Positions 6,162-15,751 of a stretch of DNA of 33,988 nucleotides are shown here, one piece after another. The stretch's first letter is position 1. The number at the start of each line of letters is the position of its first letter. The translations under genes and the position numbers were made by a program. The stretch comes from a virus: IMG/VR virus record IMGVR_UViG_3300046167_000405, positions 1 through 33,988 of that record, one strand, 5' to 3'. Below the pieces are notes generated by a model. It was not told the DNA's origin. It searched no databases and was given only the letters and a program-made list of their open reading frames with translations.

Positions 6162-8306
6162 ATGGCAAAAAAGACGATAAATTTTAGTGCAATTTTTGAC
6201 TTAAAAGCATTTAGCGATTCAAGTCAAAACTTACAAAGGGAACTGCGTAAATCAGGAAGAAAAATGCAGTCCATTGGTAAATCAATGACAATGTCATTGA
6301 CTGCACCAATTGCAATTATGGGTGGACTTGCAGTCAAAACGTTTGCCAACTTTGAGCAATCAATGGCAAAAGTTCAAGCCATTAGCGGTGCAGTTGGAAA
6401 AGATTTTCAAAACTTGACAAATCTTGCAAAGGATTTGGGTATTGCAACACGATTCAGTGCATCTGAAGTTTCAGATTTAATGTTGAATTACTCAAAACTT
6501 GGATTTAGTTCTGAAGAAATACAAAAAATCACAAGGGCAACATTAGACCTTGCACTTGCAACTGGTGAAGATTTGGCAATGTCTGCGGAAGTAGCTGGTG
6601 CAACATTGCGTGGATTTGGGTTAGATGCAAGTGAAATGACAAATGTCACTGATATAATGGCACGATCATTTTCATCATCTGCACTTGACTTGAACAAGTT
6701 CCAAGTTGCAATGAGTTCAGTTGCTCCAGTTGCACGAAATGCTGGTGTTACATTAAAGGAAACAACATCAATGCTTGGTGTACTTGCAAACAATGGTGTT
6801 GAAGCATCAACATCAGGAACTGCATTGAGAAACATCTTTTTAGAACTTGCAAAACAAGGGATGTCATTTGATGATGCAATGGCACAAATAAATAATTCAA
6901 CTAATTCCAATGCAACTGCAATGGACTTGTTTGGAAAACGTGGTGCAGCGGTTGCATCTATTTTGGCAAAAAATCAAATTGAAGTTGCTGGGTTAAATGA
7001 TAAATTAAGTGATACAAGCGTTAGTGCTAAATCAATGGCTGCAATTATGGATGCAACATTGGAAGGTGCAATGATGCGTTTGAAATCAGCAACTGAAGGA
7101 CTTGCAATTTCGTTTGGTGAAATCATGGCACCAGCGGTTGGATTTGTTGCTGAAATACTTTCAAAGATTGCAATGAGATTTGCAAATCTAAATCCATATG
7201 TAAAAACTGCAATCACTGTGTTTGCTGGATTAGTTGCGGTTCTTGGACCATTAGCATTTGCAATTGGTGGGATTAAATTAGCACTTGCAACTTTGATGGC
7301 AAATCCAATCATTTTATGGGTTGTTGGAATTAGTGCTGCACTTGCTGGACTTGTTGCGGTGTTTATGTATGTTAAAGACAATGCACAATTCTTTGCAGAT
7401 TTCTTTTATAATTTATGGGTAAACATTGCAAACAACACACTTGATGCGGTCAAAACAATAGCAAAAGGACTTGCAAAGTTTGCTGGTTTCTTTGGTATTG
7501 ATATTGGCATTGATAAATTCTTTGATAAGTTCAAACTTGAACCACGTGAAGCAACAAAGGAACTCAAGTCATTTAAAGAAACATTAAAAGGTATTAAAAA
7601 AGAAGTAACAGGTTTAACACAAGTTGGTGAAGATAGTGTTCTTGGTGTTACTCCTGAAGGTGGTGGAACAACTACTGGAACAACAAAATCAACCGCAATT
7701 GCAATACAAGCACCATCACAAAAAGGGATTGAAAATGTCACTTCACAAATTAGTGAAATGGCAAACCAAGCAATTGAGCCAATACAAATAAAAATTGAAC
7801 CATTAACAAATCAAGAATTAGGTCTTGTAACGCAAGCACAAAGAATTGGCATGAAGATGGGTGAAGCACTTTCAAGTGGTTTGCAACAATTAGCAACACA
7901 AGGTGCGGTGATGCTTGGTGAATTTTTAGGTGATGCAATGACTGGTGATTCAGATGTTCAAGAATTTGGTCAAGGTTTTATGAAAGCTATTGGTGGATTT
8001 ATGCAAACTTTTGGAGAGTCAATGATTGCAATTGGTATTGCCGAAAGTGCTATTGCAAAATCAATTGCACTTGGACCAGCAGGGGCTGGTCTTGCAATTG
8101 CTGGTGGTATTGCATTGATTGCAGCTGGAACTGCATTATCAAATATAAGTAAAAAAGGGATTGATATGAATGCTGGTGGTCCATCACCATCACCAACTGG
8201 TGGCGGAATGGGAACAATGGCATTGCAACCAATATCATTGGAAACAAAAATTTCAGGGCGTGATTTAATATTGGTTCAAAATAGAGAAAAAGGATTTACA
8301 AGATAA
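6162..8306 (+). CDS. Tape measure protein (TP901-type)
   Basis: A 714-residue protein that sets tail length and is ejected with the DNA. Residues about 50-300 match the PhageMin_Tail/TP901 core (FEQSMAKVQAISGAVGKDF, then LGIATRFSASEVSDLMLNYSK and MLGVLANNGVEASTSGTALR). A hydrophobic region follows at about 345-410 with at least two membrane-like segments (IMAPAVGFVAEIL; FAGLVAVLGPLAFAIGGIKLAL and LWVVGISAALAGLVAVFMYV). A second hydrophobic block lies near 640-665. The central part is Thr-rich (GGGTTTGTTKST) and probably flexible. At the usual ratio of tape length to tail length this suggests a fairly short tail, near 100 nm. Confidence 0.93.
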   Translation: MAKKTINFSAIFDLKAFSDSSQNLQRELRKSGRKMQSIGKSMTMSLTAPIAIMGGLAVKTFANFEQSMAKVQAISGAVGKDFQNLTNLAKDLGIATRFSASEVSDLMLNYSKLGFSSEEIQKITRATLDLALATGEDLAMSAEVAGATLRGFGLDASEMTNVTDIMARSFSSSALDLNKFQVAMSSVAPVARNAGVTLKETTSMLGVLANNGVEASTSGTALRNIFLELAKQGMSFDDAMAQINNSTNSNATAMDLFGKRGAAVASILAKNQIEVAGLNDKLSDTSVSAKSMAAIMDATLEGAMMRLKSATEGLAISFGEIMAPAVGFVAEILSKIAMRFANLNPYVKTAITVFAGLVAVLGPLAFAIGGIKLALATLMANPIILWVVGISAALAGLVAVFMYVKDNAQFFADFFYNLWVNIANNTLDAVKTIAKGLAKFAGFFGIDIGIDKFFDKFKLEPREATKELKSFKETLKGIKKEVTGLTQVGEDSVLGVTPEGGGTTTGTTKSTAIAIQAPSQKGIENVTSQISEMANQAIEPIQIKIEPLTNQELGLVTQAQRIGMKMGEALSSGLQQLATQGAVMLGEFLGDAMTGDSDVQEFGQGFMKAIGGFMQTFGESMIAIGIAESAIAKSIALGPAGAGLAIAGGIALIAAGTALSNISKKGIDMNAGGPSPSPTGGGMGTMALQPISLETKISGRDLILVQNREKGFTR

Positions 8307-8309
8307 TAA

Positions 8310-10958
8310 ATGAGTGGTGTAATATTTAGCAGTGAGTTAAGGTCAGACAATAACACACGATACAAAGTTGAATTGTTTGGTGATGATTACAACGGACTTC
8401 CAAAGGTTGAAATAATTGGTGGAACTGGAAACACATTTTACATCAATAAAGATTGGCGAGATTTTATTCAAGTTGGTCAAGATTTATTATTGTACACAAG
8501 TTCATCAACACAATCAGCAAATGTCACTGGTATTGTTTCAAACGGAATAACTACACAAATTACAACGGACCAAAGTTATTCAGCGACATACACACACATC
8601 GGTTCATCTGATATTGTTGCAAACCAATACAAACCAACATTTGCACCAAGATTGGTTGATTTAAAAACTGAATGGAAAGGTGAAGGTGATGAAATACTTG
8701 GTTCAATAAAGTCATCAAGCACATCAGTCACATATGCAAACAATGATCGTTATTTTGATAGGTTCTTTGAACAATACCAAATCACACAAGATAACAAACT
8801 AAAATTGTTGGTATATAGATACACAACGGATTGGGAATTGGATTGGGCTGGTATCATTGTAATGGACCTTGTTCAATGGTCAAACATAGATAAACCAAGA
8901 CCATATACATTCAAAGCCATTGATGGACTTGATGCACTTAAAAAATACGAGTACACACAAACAACATTATCGGTTAATAAAATACAAAGCAATATATTTG
9001 AGATTCTTGACATTCTTGGACTCAAACAATTTTGGGGTGCGTCTGATGCTTACATACGTGAATCAATTGAATATTCATCACGTGTACTTGAAGCAACCAC
9101 AACAACGAATGATTCACCAATTGATTACACATACATTCCTGACAATATGTTTATTGGTGACACAAATGAAAATCCAACACAATATTTGTCATATTATGAT
9201 GCACTGAAAGGATTAATGGATTTGTTCAGTTGTCGCATATACCATGCAAATGGTGTGTATTGGATTCAGCAAGTAAGGAATTTTGATGCAATTACAATTA
9301 AATATCGTGAGTATTTAAAAGATGGTACATATATTCATAACACATACACACATCAAAAGTCAGTTGGTAATACAGGGATTGAGAATTTAAACATATTAGC
9401 GGGTGGAACATTTGGTTATTTTGCTGGTGCTTATCGAACAAGAATTTTAGCAAAGCAACACATTGAGGGTAAGTTAACATTTGGAAGTGGTTTGTTTGTA
9501 TTTGGAACTGGTGTCACACAATCAATATCTGCAAACATAGGAACAATAAAAAGTGATGGTGTTGGTCACATAAGGGTTGGAATGCGTGTCCGTTTGGGTA
9601 ATTTAAAATTTGCAAATTATTCAACAAATATTGATTTAGAGATTTATAGTGGCAATAGATACATTAAAGGAGTAGGAAATGCACCACAACTTGAGGGTAA
9701 ATGGTATGATGATCCAAATTCAACAAATCGAAACTGGACTAAAATTGTAAAAAATACAAGTGGTGATACATATGTTTTTTTTGATACACCAGCAATAAAT
9801 TTTGAAGCGGACAACATGATTGTAAAAGTGAGTGCAACATATAATGGACCAATTGACACTGGTGTTGCATTTTATATTGATAATGTACAAGTATTGTTTC
9901 CTGAACTAACAAGCGATGATGAAAACACAATGATTTTGGAAGTTGAGAATCCGAGCGGTTTTTACACAAAGGAGGTTGAACTTGATCCTTTAATTATTGT
10001 AGATTCAGAAATTGGAACATCAACGATTGCAAAAATTCAGATTGATGAAAATTACAACAATACACAATCATTTAGTTTGGTTGAATCAACAACATGGGAT
10101 TGTGATTTTGACACATATCCATTTTTATCTTATGCTCGTGTAATGGAAGCAATGTCATTGCAAACAAAGCCAGTTGAAAAAATAATGAGTACAATTGTTG
10201 GTGATTATTATCCATATCAATCATTGGCATATAATGACAAGGTTTATGTGTTTAGTGGTTGCACACGTGATTATGGAATGGATGAAGTGAGTGGTGAATG
10301 GTTTGAACAAATATCTGCAAGAACTGGTGTTGCAATTAAAAGAATAAAAGACATCATTGATCCGGCTGATATATCAACAAACAAAGGTGAGGTGGTTGAA
10401 AACACTAATAAAATTTATAGAGGTATTGAAGAACTCACACCAATGCTTAACTCATCAGATACATATGCAGTATTCCAAAAAAACAGAGTTATTGAAGATG
10501 GCGGTGTTTTTGAGGGGGTTGATTTTATTGAAGAATTTTTTCCTGACAATCACGTTGTTCAGCAAATAAACATTCCACCATATGAAGGAAACAGAATTTA
10601 TGAAGGTGATATTTTAAGCGTTATAAATTCAAACAATAACAATGAAACAGATTATTTTGTTGTGACTGCTGATGTTCTTCCAAATGCAACATTTATTCCA
10701 GTTGTTCAAAAGGAAACAACATATCCAATAAGTCAAGGTGATATTCCAACATTTAAAAAGGGTGAGGTAACGGAATCAAACAAAGTACGTGCAGACCTAT
10801 TTCAAATGAAAGGCAATGCACTTCCACCAACATCAGAAAGTGGTGGTGGTGGTGACTATTTTAAAAATGGTGAGTTTATGTTTTATGGTAGTCATATTTA
10901 TTGGCGAGATCAAAACGGCGATTATCATTCACTGCAAGGGAACACACATCATCCATAA
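8310..10958 (+). CDS. Large tail-tip / distal tail protein
   Basis: An 882-residue protein immediately after the tape measure (3 nt gap), the position of distal-tail and tail-associated (Dit/Tal) proteins. It is beta-rich and Asn/Thr/Tyr-rich, with no membrane segment. The N-terminal third contains FAPRLVDLKTEWKGEGDEIL and a YRYTTDWELDWAGIIVMDLV stretch typical of Bacteroidota phage tail proteins of this size, followed by an alpha/beta region (YTFKAIDGLDALKKYEYTQT). A central part, about 370-560, is a probable beta-sandwich. No catalytic motif is visible. I infer it forms the tail tip or baseplate hub to which the later adhesins attach. Confidence 0.7.
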   Translation: MSGVIFSSELRSDNNTRYKVELFGDDYNGLPKVEIIGGTGNTFYINKDWRDFIQVGQDLLLYTSSSTQSANVTGIVSNGITTQITTDQSYSATYTHIGSSDIVANQYKPTFAPRLVDLKTEWKGEGDEILGSIKSSSTSVTYANNDRYFDRFFEQYQITQDNKLKLLVYRYTTDWELDWAGIIVMDLVQWSNIDKPRPYTFKAIDGLDALKKYEYTQTTLSVNKIQSNIFEILDILGLKQFWGASDAYIRESIEYSSRVLEATTTTNDSPIDYTYIPDNMFIGDTNENPTQYLSYYDALKGLMDLFSCRIYHANGVYWIQQVRNFDAITIKYREYLKDGTYIHNTYTHQKSVGNTGIENLNILAGGTFGYFAGAYRTRILAKQHIEGKLTFGSGLFVFGTGVTQSISANIGTIKSDGVGHIRVGMRVRLGNLKFANYSTNIDLEIYSGNRYIKGVGNAPQLEGKWYDDPNSTNRNWTKIVKNTSGDTYVFFDTPAINFEADNMIVKVSATYNGPIDTGVAFYIDNVQVLFPELTSDDENTMILEVENPSGFYTKEVELDPLIIVDSEIGTSTIAKIQIDENYNNTQSFSLVESTTWDCDFDTYPFLSYARVMEAMSLQTKPVEKIMSTIVGDYYPYQSLAYNDKVYVFSGCTRDYGMDEVSGEWFEQISARTGVAIKRIKDIIDPADISTNKGEVVENTNKIYRGIEELTPMLNSSDTYAVFQKNRVIEDGGVFEGVDFIEEFFPDNHVVQQINIPPYEGNRIYEGDILSVINSNNNNETDYFVVTADVLPNATFIPVVQKETTYPISQGDIPTFKKGEVTESNKVRADLFQMKGNALPPTSESGGGGDYFKNGEFMFYGSHIYWRDQNGDYHSLQGNTHHP

Positions 10959-10960
10959 TT

Positions 10961-11281
10961 ATGCCGAAAATGCCACACAAAGTTTATTCGTTTAAAGAGG
11001 ATAAACCAAAGAAAAAAAAGAACTGGTTGAAGGACCAAGCAGATTTGAAGTTTTACAACACATCACGTTGGCGAAAATTATCACTTGCTTATAAAATGCA
11101 ACATCCAGTGTGTGAGGTTGTGGATTGTCATCAATCATCATACTACACTGACCACATTACTCCAGTGTCTGATGGTGGTGATAAATGGGATGAAAATAAT
11201 TTTCAAGCATTGTGTCGTTCATGCAACGCATCGAAAACTGCTAAACAAAGTAAAAAAGTTTACACAAATAAATTTGATTAA
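10961..11281 (+). CDS. HNH endonuclease
   Basis: A 106-residue protein with an HNH fold: two zinc-binding pairs (Cys51/Cys56 and Cys85/Cys88), the DHITPVSDGG motif with Asp64-His65, Asn80, and a terminal CNASKTAK where the third histidine of the classical motif is replaced by Asn. The N-terminus is basic. The ATG at 10961 lies 2 nt after the tail-tip stop. In many HK97-like phages such an HNH protein sits next to terminase and helps packaging; here it is inserted among tail genes, so it could be the packaging helper or a free-standing homing-type nuclease. Confidence 0.85.
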   Translation: MPKMPHKVYSFKEDKPKKKKNWLKDQADLKFYNTSRWRKLSLAYKMQHPVCEVVDCHQSSYYTDHITPVSDGGDKWDENNFQALCRSCNASKTAKQSKKVYTNKFD

Positions 11282-11286
11282 TAGTA

Positions 11287-11294
11287 CAAATTTG
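11287..11294 (+). promoter_or_regulatory. CAAATTTG element before DUF3168 gene
   Basis: CAAATTTGCATTA runs directly into the ATG at 11300 and closely matches the portal leader CATTTTTGCATTA. It resembles a -7 element of Bacteroidota promoters, but no -33 TTTG at the right distance is seen. Confidence 0.25.
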
Positions 11295-11299
11295 CATTA

Positions 11300-11695
11300 A
11301 TGATTGGGGGTGCTATTTATCAATTGCTTAATGTTTCATCAATAACGAGTATCGTTGAGCAATTGAACTATGGACTTGCTGCACAAGAGAATTTGTTTCC
11401 ACGTGTTATAATTACTGAACAATCCACACCTGAAAACTTTAAGGATGGATACTCAATAATAAATCACGATGTTGAAATTAATATCTTTGCAAGTAAAGTC
11501 AAAGATGGGAATGGTGGATTTGCTGAAGCATCAAATATTGCTGACCAAATTGATTTGATTTTAAATCGTTACAAAGGTGTAAGCGGTGGCAAAACAATTC
11601 AACAAATTTATTTGTCCAATCAAGAAATTTTATTTGATAGCACTTCGCAATGTGCGAGAGTTATCATGGAATATAGTGTTAGAGAGAGTATTTAA
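11300..11695 (+). CDS. DUF3168-type tail terminator protein
   Basis: A 131-residue protein with the DUF3168 (gp17-like tail completion) layout: MIGGAIYQLLNVSSITSIV at the N-terminus, FPRVIITEQSTPE, a HDVEINIFASK strand, a helix ASNIADQIDLILNRY and a C-terminal strand ARVIMEYSVRES. Members cap the head-proximal end of the tail tube. It usually follows the gp10-like gene; here it is displaced beyond the tail-tip gene. Together with connector, closure and gp10-like proteins it completes the neck. Confidence 0.78.
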   Translation: MIGGAIYQLLNVSSITSIVEQLNYGLAAQENLFPRVIITEQSTPENFKDGYSIINHDVEINIFASKVKDGNGGFAEASNIADQIDLILNRYKGVSGGKTIQQIYLSNQEILFDSTSQCARVIMEYSVRESI

Positions 11696-11698
11696 ATA

Positions 11699-11974
11699 AT
11701 GACAATAGAAGAATTAGTTGCTTTAAAAGGCGGAAAATATGCAGACAATGGTGCGGTTGTGACTGGAACTATTGCGACAAATTATAGATTTTTAGTAGTC
11801 AATGATGATGTGGTTTTTACTGCATTAACTGATGTTTTAGACAATGACATTCTTGATGAATGGGGGTTGACTGGAAAGACATTAACCAAAGGGATGGTAA
11901 TTGCTCCAGCGAGTGAACGACCATTCAAGACTGTAAATGTTGCAAGTGGATCTGTATTATTGATCAAGCTTTAA
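11699..11974 (+). CDS. Small protein, possible virion component
   Basis: A 91-residue, beta-rich protein of unknown function (ATNYRFLVVNDDVVFTALTDV, then GLTGKTLTKGMVIAPASER). It starts 3 nt after the tail terminator and its stop overlaps the next start (TAATG). Similar small proteins occur before the adhesin genes of other Bacteroidota phages, where they are thought to be structural, but this is positional inference. Confidence 0.6.
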   Translation: MTIEELVALKGGKYADNGAVVTGTIATNYRFLVVNDDVVFTALTDVLDNDILDEWGLTGKTLTKGMVIAPASERPFKTVNVASGSVLLIKL

Positions 11975-12126
11975 TGATTGGATTTGGCGTTCAATATAGT
12001 GCAATAAAGACATTCGATTCAATTGGTCGGATTCTTTTTGAGGCATACAAATTAAGAGTGTTAGCTTACGGCGGTGTGGTTGAGAATAGGAGTTGTATAA
12101 TTAAAAGTTTAAACAGAATCAAATGA
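11974..12126 (+). CDS. 50-residue protein between tail genes
   Basis: A short frame beginning MIGFGVQYSAIKTF and ending VVENRSCIIKSLNRIK. It is linked on both sides by start-stop overlaps: TAATG with the upstream gene and ATGA with the adhesin gene, strong evidence that it is translated. The segment YGGVVENRSCIIKSLNRI resembles a short conserved motif (GG.VE...C....LN) that I recall from small proteins or protein ends in Bacteroidota tail regions; this recollection is not verified. Function unknown. Confidence 0.65.
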   Translation: MIGFGVQYSAIKTFDSIGRILFEAYKLRVLAYGGVVENRSCIIKSLNRIK

Positions 12127-14015
12127 GCATATTAGACAAAGCAAGTTTAATACAGATACCAAGTGGGTATAAAAACGGAAAGCTATACTCGGTAAAACCT
12201 ACTCCAACGTATGGAAGTGAGTTGGTAACGAATGGGGATTTTGCAACTGATAGTGACTGGACTATTGAATCTACTTGGACTATAAGTGGCGGAGCTGCTA
12301 ACGGAAACGGAGCAACTGCTTCTGGTGAAGAATTAAAACAAACATCAGTAAATACTATCGGCAAAACATATAAAGCAACTTTTGAAGTGCTAAATTATGT
12401 TAGCGGAACAGTTGGCTTTTGGCAAGGAAGCGGAATCTACGTAATCCCAAGAAGTGCAAACGGAACTTATACAGAGTATTTTACGGCTACGAGTACAGAG
12501 ATAAGATTTAGAGGCACAAATTTCAACGGCTCAATAGACAACGTATCAGTCAAAGAAGTATTAAAAGATGGCGACTTCACCTTTGCTCGTTCATCAAGTG
12601 CAACGAGGGTAAATGCAGAGGGGTTGATTGAGGTTGCAAAAGTTTTAGGTACAACTGAAGAAGTTACTAATGGAAATTTTGCTACAAATAGTGATTGGAG
12701 TGGTGCTGCAAGTATATCTGGCGGACAACTAACTAAAACAAGTGGTGGACTTGCTTATCAAAGTGGTGTAGTTACTGCAAATAAATATTACAAGGTTGTT
12801 GTTGATGTTGCAAGTTTAGACGGAGCAACCCAATTATATTTTGGCGGCAATCAATACACATTATCTGTAGGCGTTCAAACGATTGAAGCAGTTGGCGGAA
12901 CGAGCAACACTTTTGTAGGTTTTAACAATGGATATTCTTCGAGTAGTGGCTCTGTATTTAATAGCATATCAGTAATTGAATATATTGAAAACGATGTTCC
13001 TCGCTTGGATTATAGTGGTGGTGCAAGTTGTGCGAGTTTGTTGTTGGAACCGCAGAGGACAAATCTTTTGACATATTCAAACGATTTTACACAATGGACA
13101 ATACAAAGCGGTGTTACTGCAACTCACAACACTACTATGACATTAAGCCCTGACGGAACAAATAACGCAACAAAGTTTGTAGGTAACGGAACTTCAGGAG
13201 TATTAAAAAGTGCTTCAGTTACTGGAGTTGTGGCAAGGTCTGTTTATTTAAAAAGCGTAAGCGGTACAGTTAATGTAACTTTAAAAGACCCTATCTTTAC
13301 AGTTACACAAAAAAGTTTGTCGGTTACAACAGAATGGCAAAGATTTGACCTTATAGAAGATAACACACATTCAAGTACTCAAGGTCTTTGGATTGATGAT
13401 ATACCATCAAGCGGTATATATATGTGGGGAGCACAATTAGAGCAAGGCAACTATTTAACATCCTACATCCCAACAAGCGGAAGCACAGTAACTCGTACCG
13501 CCGATGTCTGCAACAATGCTGGGACTTCAGCTACGTTTAATTCAGAATCAGGGGTGTTATTTGCAGAAATAGCAGCGTTGGCGGATGATTCTAATGAAAG
13601 ATTTTTGAGCGTTTCCGATGGAACTGCTGTAAATAGAATTTCATTGTGGTATTATTCTGCTACTAATGGATTAGCGGTTGCGGTTTATTCTGGCAATGTT
13701 GCTCAATTTTTTACAACTACAATCTTATCAAATGATACAGATTATAATAAAATAGCAATTAAATATAAAGCTAACGACTTTGCACTATGGGTAAATGGTG
13801 TTGAGGTTGCAACCGATACAAGTGGACTTGCTCCAGTTGGTTTATCAGAATTAGCGTTTGATAGAGGTGATGGTGCATTAGACTTCTACGGCAAAACAAA
13901 ACAACTAATGACTTTTAACGAGGCATTAAGTGACGAGGAACTATCGGATTTGACTGGTCAGATAAACTTGAGTTTTAATAATTTAGCAACATTCTACGGA
14001 TATACAATATTATAA
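12123..14015 (+). CDS. Adhesin-like tail protein 1 (CBM/LamG-like)
   Basis: A 630-residue, Ser/Thr/Gly-rich secreted-type protein without membrane segments. It carries two N-terminal carbohydrate-binding-like modules, each starting with an NGDF/NGNFAT motif (about 37 and 182), then a linker FARSSSATRVNAEG common in phage tail fibres, the LLLEPQRTNLLTYS motif (about 306-319), a third jelly-roll module, YIPTSGSTVTRTAD, and a C-terminal concanavalin-like (LamG-type) domain ending DFYGKTKQLMTFNEALSDEE. I infer host-surface glycan binding. It overlaps the small upstream gene (ATGA) and shares its last base with the next start. The base and codon use (more GGC, AGC, AAC, TAC) looks unlike the flanking tail genes. 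Confidence 0.75.
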   Translation: MSILDKASLIQIPSGYKNGKLYSVKPTPTYGSELVTNGDFATDSDWTIESTWTISGGAANGNGATASGEELKQTSVNTIGKTYKATFEVLNYVSGTVGFWQGSGIYVIPRSANGTYTEYFTATSTEIRFRGTNFNGSIDNVSVKEVLKDGDFTFARSSSATRVNAEGLIEVAKVLGTTEEVTNGNFATNSDWSGAASISGGQLTKTSGGLAYQSGVVTANKYYKVVVDVASLDGATQLYFGGNQYTLSVGVQTIEAVGGTSNTFVGFNNGYSSSSGSVFNSISVIEYIENDVPRLDYSGGASCASLLLEPQRTNLLTYSNDFTQWTIQSGVTATHNTTMTLSPDGTNNATKFVGNGTSGVLKSASVTGVVARSVYLKSVSGTVNVTLKDPIFTVTQKSLSVTTEWQRFDLIEDNTHSSTQGLWIDDIPSSGIYMWGAQLEQGNYLTSYIPTSGSTVTRTADVCNNAGTSATFNSESGVLFAEIAALADDSNERFLSVSDGTAVNRISLWYYSATNGLAVAVYSGNVAQFFTTTILSNDTDYNKIAIKYKANDFALWVNGVEVATDTSGLAPVGLSELAFDRGDGALDFYGKTKQLMTFNEALSDEELSDLTGQINLSFNNLATFYGYTIL

Positions 14016-15751
14016 TGGCAGAACCAACAATAAATTTAGGTAACGGCAACTGGGCAGGAAAGACAGACAACCTACTTGGATACTATAAAGAGGGTGAGAG
14101 ATTTTATAAGCAAGATTTTACATTTTCAAGAACCACCACTGGAACATACACAGATTCAGACGGCTATATTCAAGAGATGCCGTATAATTTAGCATCGTAT
14201 AGCGAGGATTACACAAATTCACTACAAGGTGCATCGACAACGTTTGGCACAATTACAAGCCCAACAAGCAAACTAAATGCAAGTACTATAACAACAATTG
14301 CAAACGGAACTTATAAAGGTTGGAACGAATCATATAGCTTAATTGGTTCAACTGATTATACTTTTAGTTTTTATGTTAAATACAAAAATAAACAATGGTT
14401 ATCCTTTTACCACATAGGAAGTGCTATAACGAAATTTGATGTGCAAAATGGCATATTCGGTAGTAATTCTATTGGTATGACAAAAGAAGATGTTGGAGAT
14501 GGATGGTATAGATTGTCAGGTACAATAACCGCTTCATCAGGTACGAACTATTTTTATGTATATAATTCAGGTCAAAACGACCAAAACTCATCTATAGGAG
14601 ATGCGTTCTATTTGTTTGGCATTCAACTCGTCAAAGGCACATCCGCAAAGACATATTTTCCAACGACAACGAGGTTAAATATCCCTCGCGTTGACTACCT
14701 TAATAACTCCAATGGCTCACTAATTTTAGAACCGCAGAGAACGAATTTATTGCCATATAGCGATTTTTCAAGTGGTTTTACAACTACTAATGTAACATTA
14801 TCAAATAATCAAGGCACAAGTCCAGATGGAACAAGTAACGCAACAAAAGCACTTATGGCTTCTGGAACTGGTAGTCATCGAGTTTATGATGCTATTAGTA
14901 GCAGTCTTAATGATGACAATGTAATATCTGTATTTATTAAAGAACAAAACGACATTTCTCATATAGGTTTAGCCGCAGATACTATGAGCAATCAAGTTTG
15001 GTTTAGTGGTTTAGATGGTTCTATAATAAACGCAAATGGATTAGACGCAAAAACTGAAAGCTTTGGTAATGGTTGGCATAGAATATCAGTTTATTATGTT
15101 GCTGATGCAAACGATGCTGGAGATAATCAATTTATATATTTTTCAAATAGAGAAAATACCTCTCCAAATGTTGCTTTTGATGGTACAGAGGAAATACTAT
15201 TATATGGAATCCAAGCAGAAAAAGGAAAATATTTAACAACCCTAATAAATACTTCAGGCTCATCCGTTACGAGGAATGCGGATGGATGTGAATTAACAAA
15301 CGTTGCGGATAGAATAAACTCAAGTGAGGGTGTGTTATTTGCAGAGATATCAGCGTTGGTAAATGATGGCACAAATAGAATTTTAAGTTTATCTGAAGAT
15401 GGCAATAACAATAACAGGGTAACTATATTCTACACAAGTGGCTCTAATAGAATAAAGTTTACTGTAAGACTTAATGGTTCTAATGAGTTTGATGAAATTA
15501 TAACATTGTCAAATATTTTAGATTATAATAAAGTAGCTTTAAAATTTGCTGAAAATAATTTTGCAGTTTATATAAACGGAGTAAAAGAAGAACAGCAATT
15601 AAGTGGCTCAACATATTCAGCAAACACACTTGATAAATTAAGCTTTGACAAAGGTAATGATACTTTTGACTTCTACGGCAAATGCAAACAAATACAAGTA
15701 TACAACACAGCATTAAGTGATAGCGAATTACAAGAATTAACAACATTATGA
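14015..15751 (+). CDS. Adhesin-like tail protein 2, paralogue of protein 1
   Basis: A 578-residue protein with the same module order as its upstream neighbour: FSRTTTGTYTDSDGYIQ linker, a jelly-roll region starting YNLASYSEDYTNS, LILEPQRTNLLPYSDFS (about 241-257), a further beta-sandwich, a SGSSVTRNADG linker, and a C-terminal LamG-like domain with LSFDKGNDTFDFYGKCKQIQVY. It lacks the duplicated NGDF modules. The resemblance of linkers and last 120 residues shows gene duplication followed by divergence, giving the particle two possible binding proteins. It overlaps the next gene by 4 nt. Confidence 0.75.
   Translation: MAEPTINLGNGNWAGKTDNLLGYYKEGERFYKQDFTFSRTTTGTYTDSDGYIQEMPYNLASYSEDYTNSLQGASTTFGTITSPTSKLNASTITTIANGTYKGWNESYSLIGSTDYTFSFYVKYKNKQWLSFYHIGSAITKFDVQNGIFGSNSIGMTKEDVGDGWYRLSGTITASSGTNYFYVYNSGQNDQNSSIGDAFYLFGIQLVKGTSAKTYFPTTTRLNIPRVDYLNNSNGSLILEPQRTNLLPYSDFSSGFTTTNVTLSNNQGTSPDGTSNATKALMASGTGSHRVYDAISSSLNDDNVISVFIKEQNDISHIGLAADTMSNQVWFSGLDGSIINANGLDAKTESFGNGWHRISVYYVADANDAGDNQFIYFSNRENTSPNVAFDGTEEILLYGIQAEKGKYLTTLINTSGSSVTRNADGCELTNVADRINSSEGVLFAEISALVNDGTNRILSLSEDGNNNNRVTIFYTSGSNRIKFTVRLNGSNEFDEIITLSNILDYNKVALKFAENNFAVYINGVKEEQQLSGSTYSANTLDKLSFDKGNDTFDFYGKCKQIQVYNTALSDSELQELTTL

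Noticed and set aside
6488-7741. Long open frames on the minus strand opposite the tape measure gene
   Set aside because: They mirror the biased codon use of the tape measure gene and show no family motifs.
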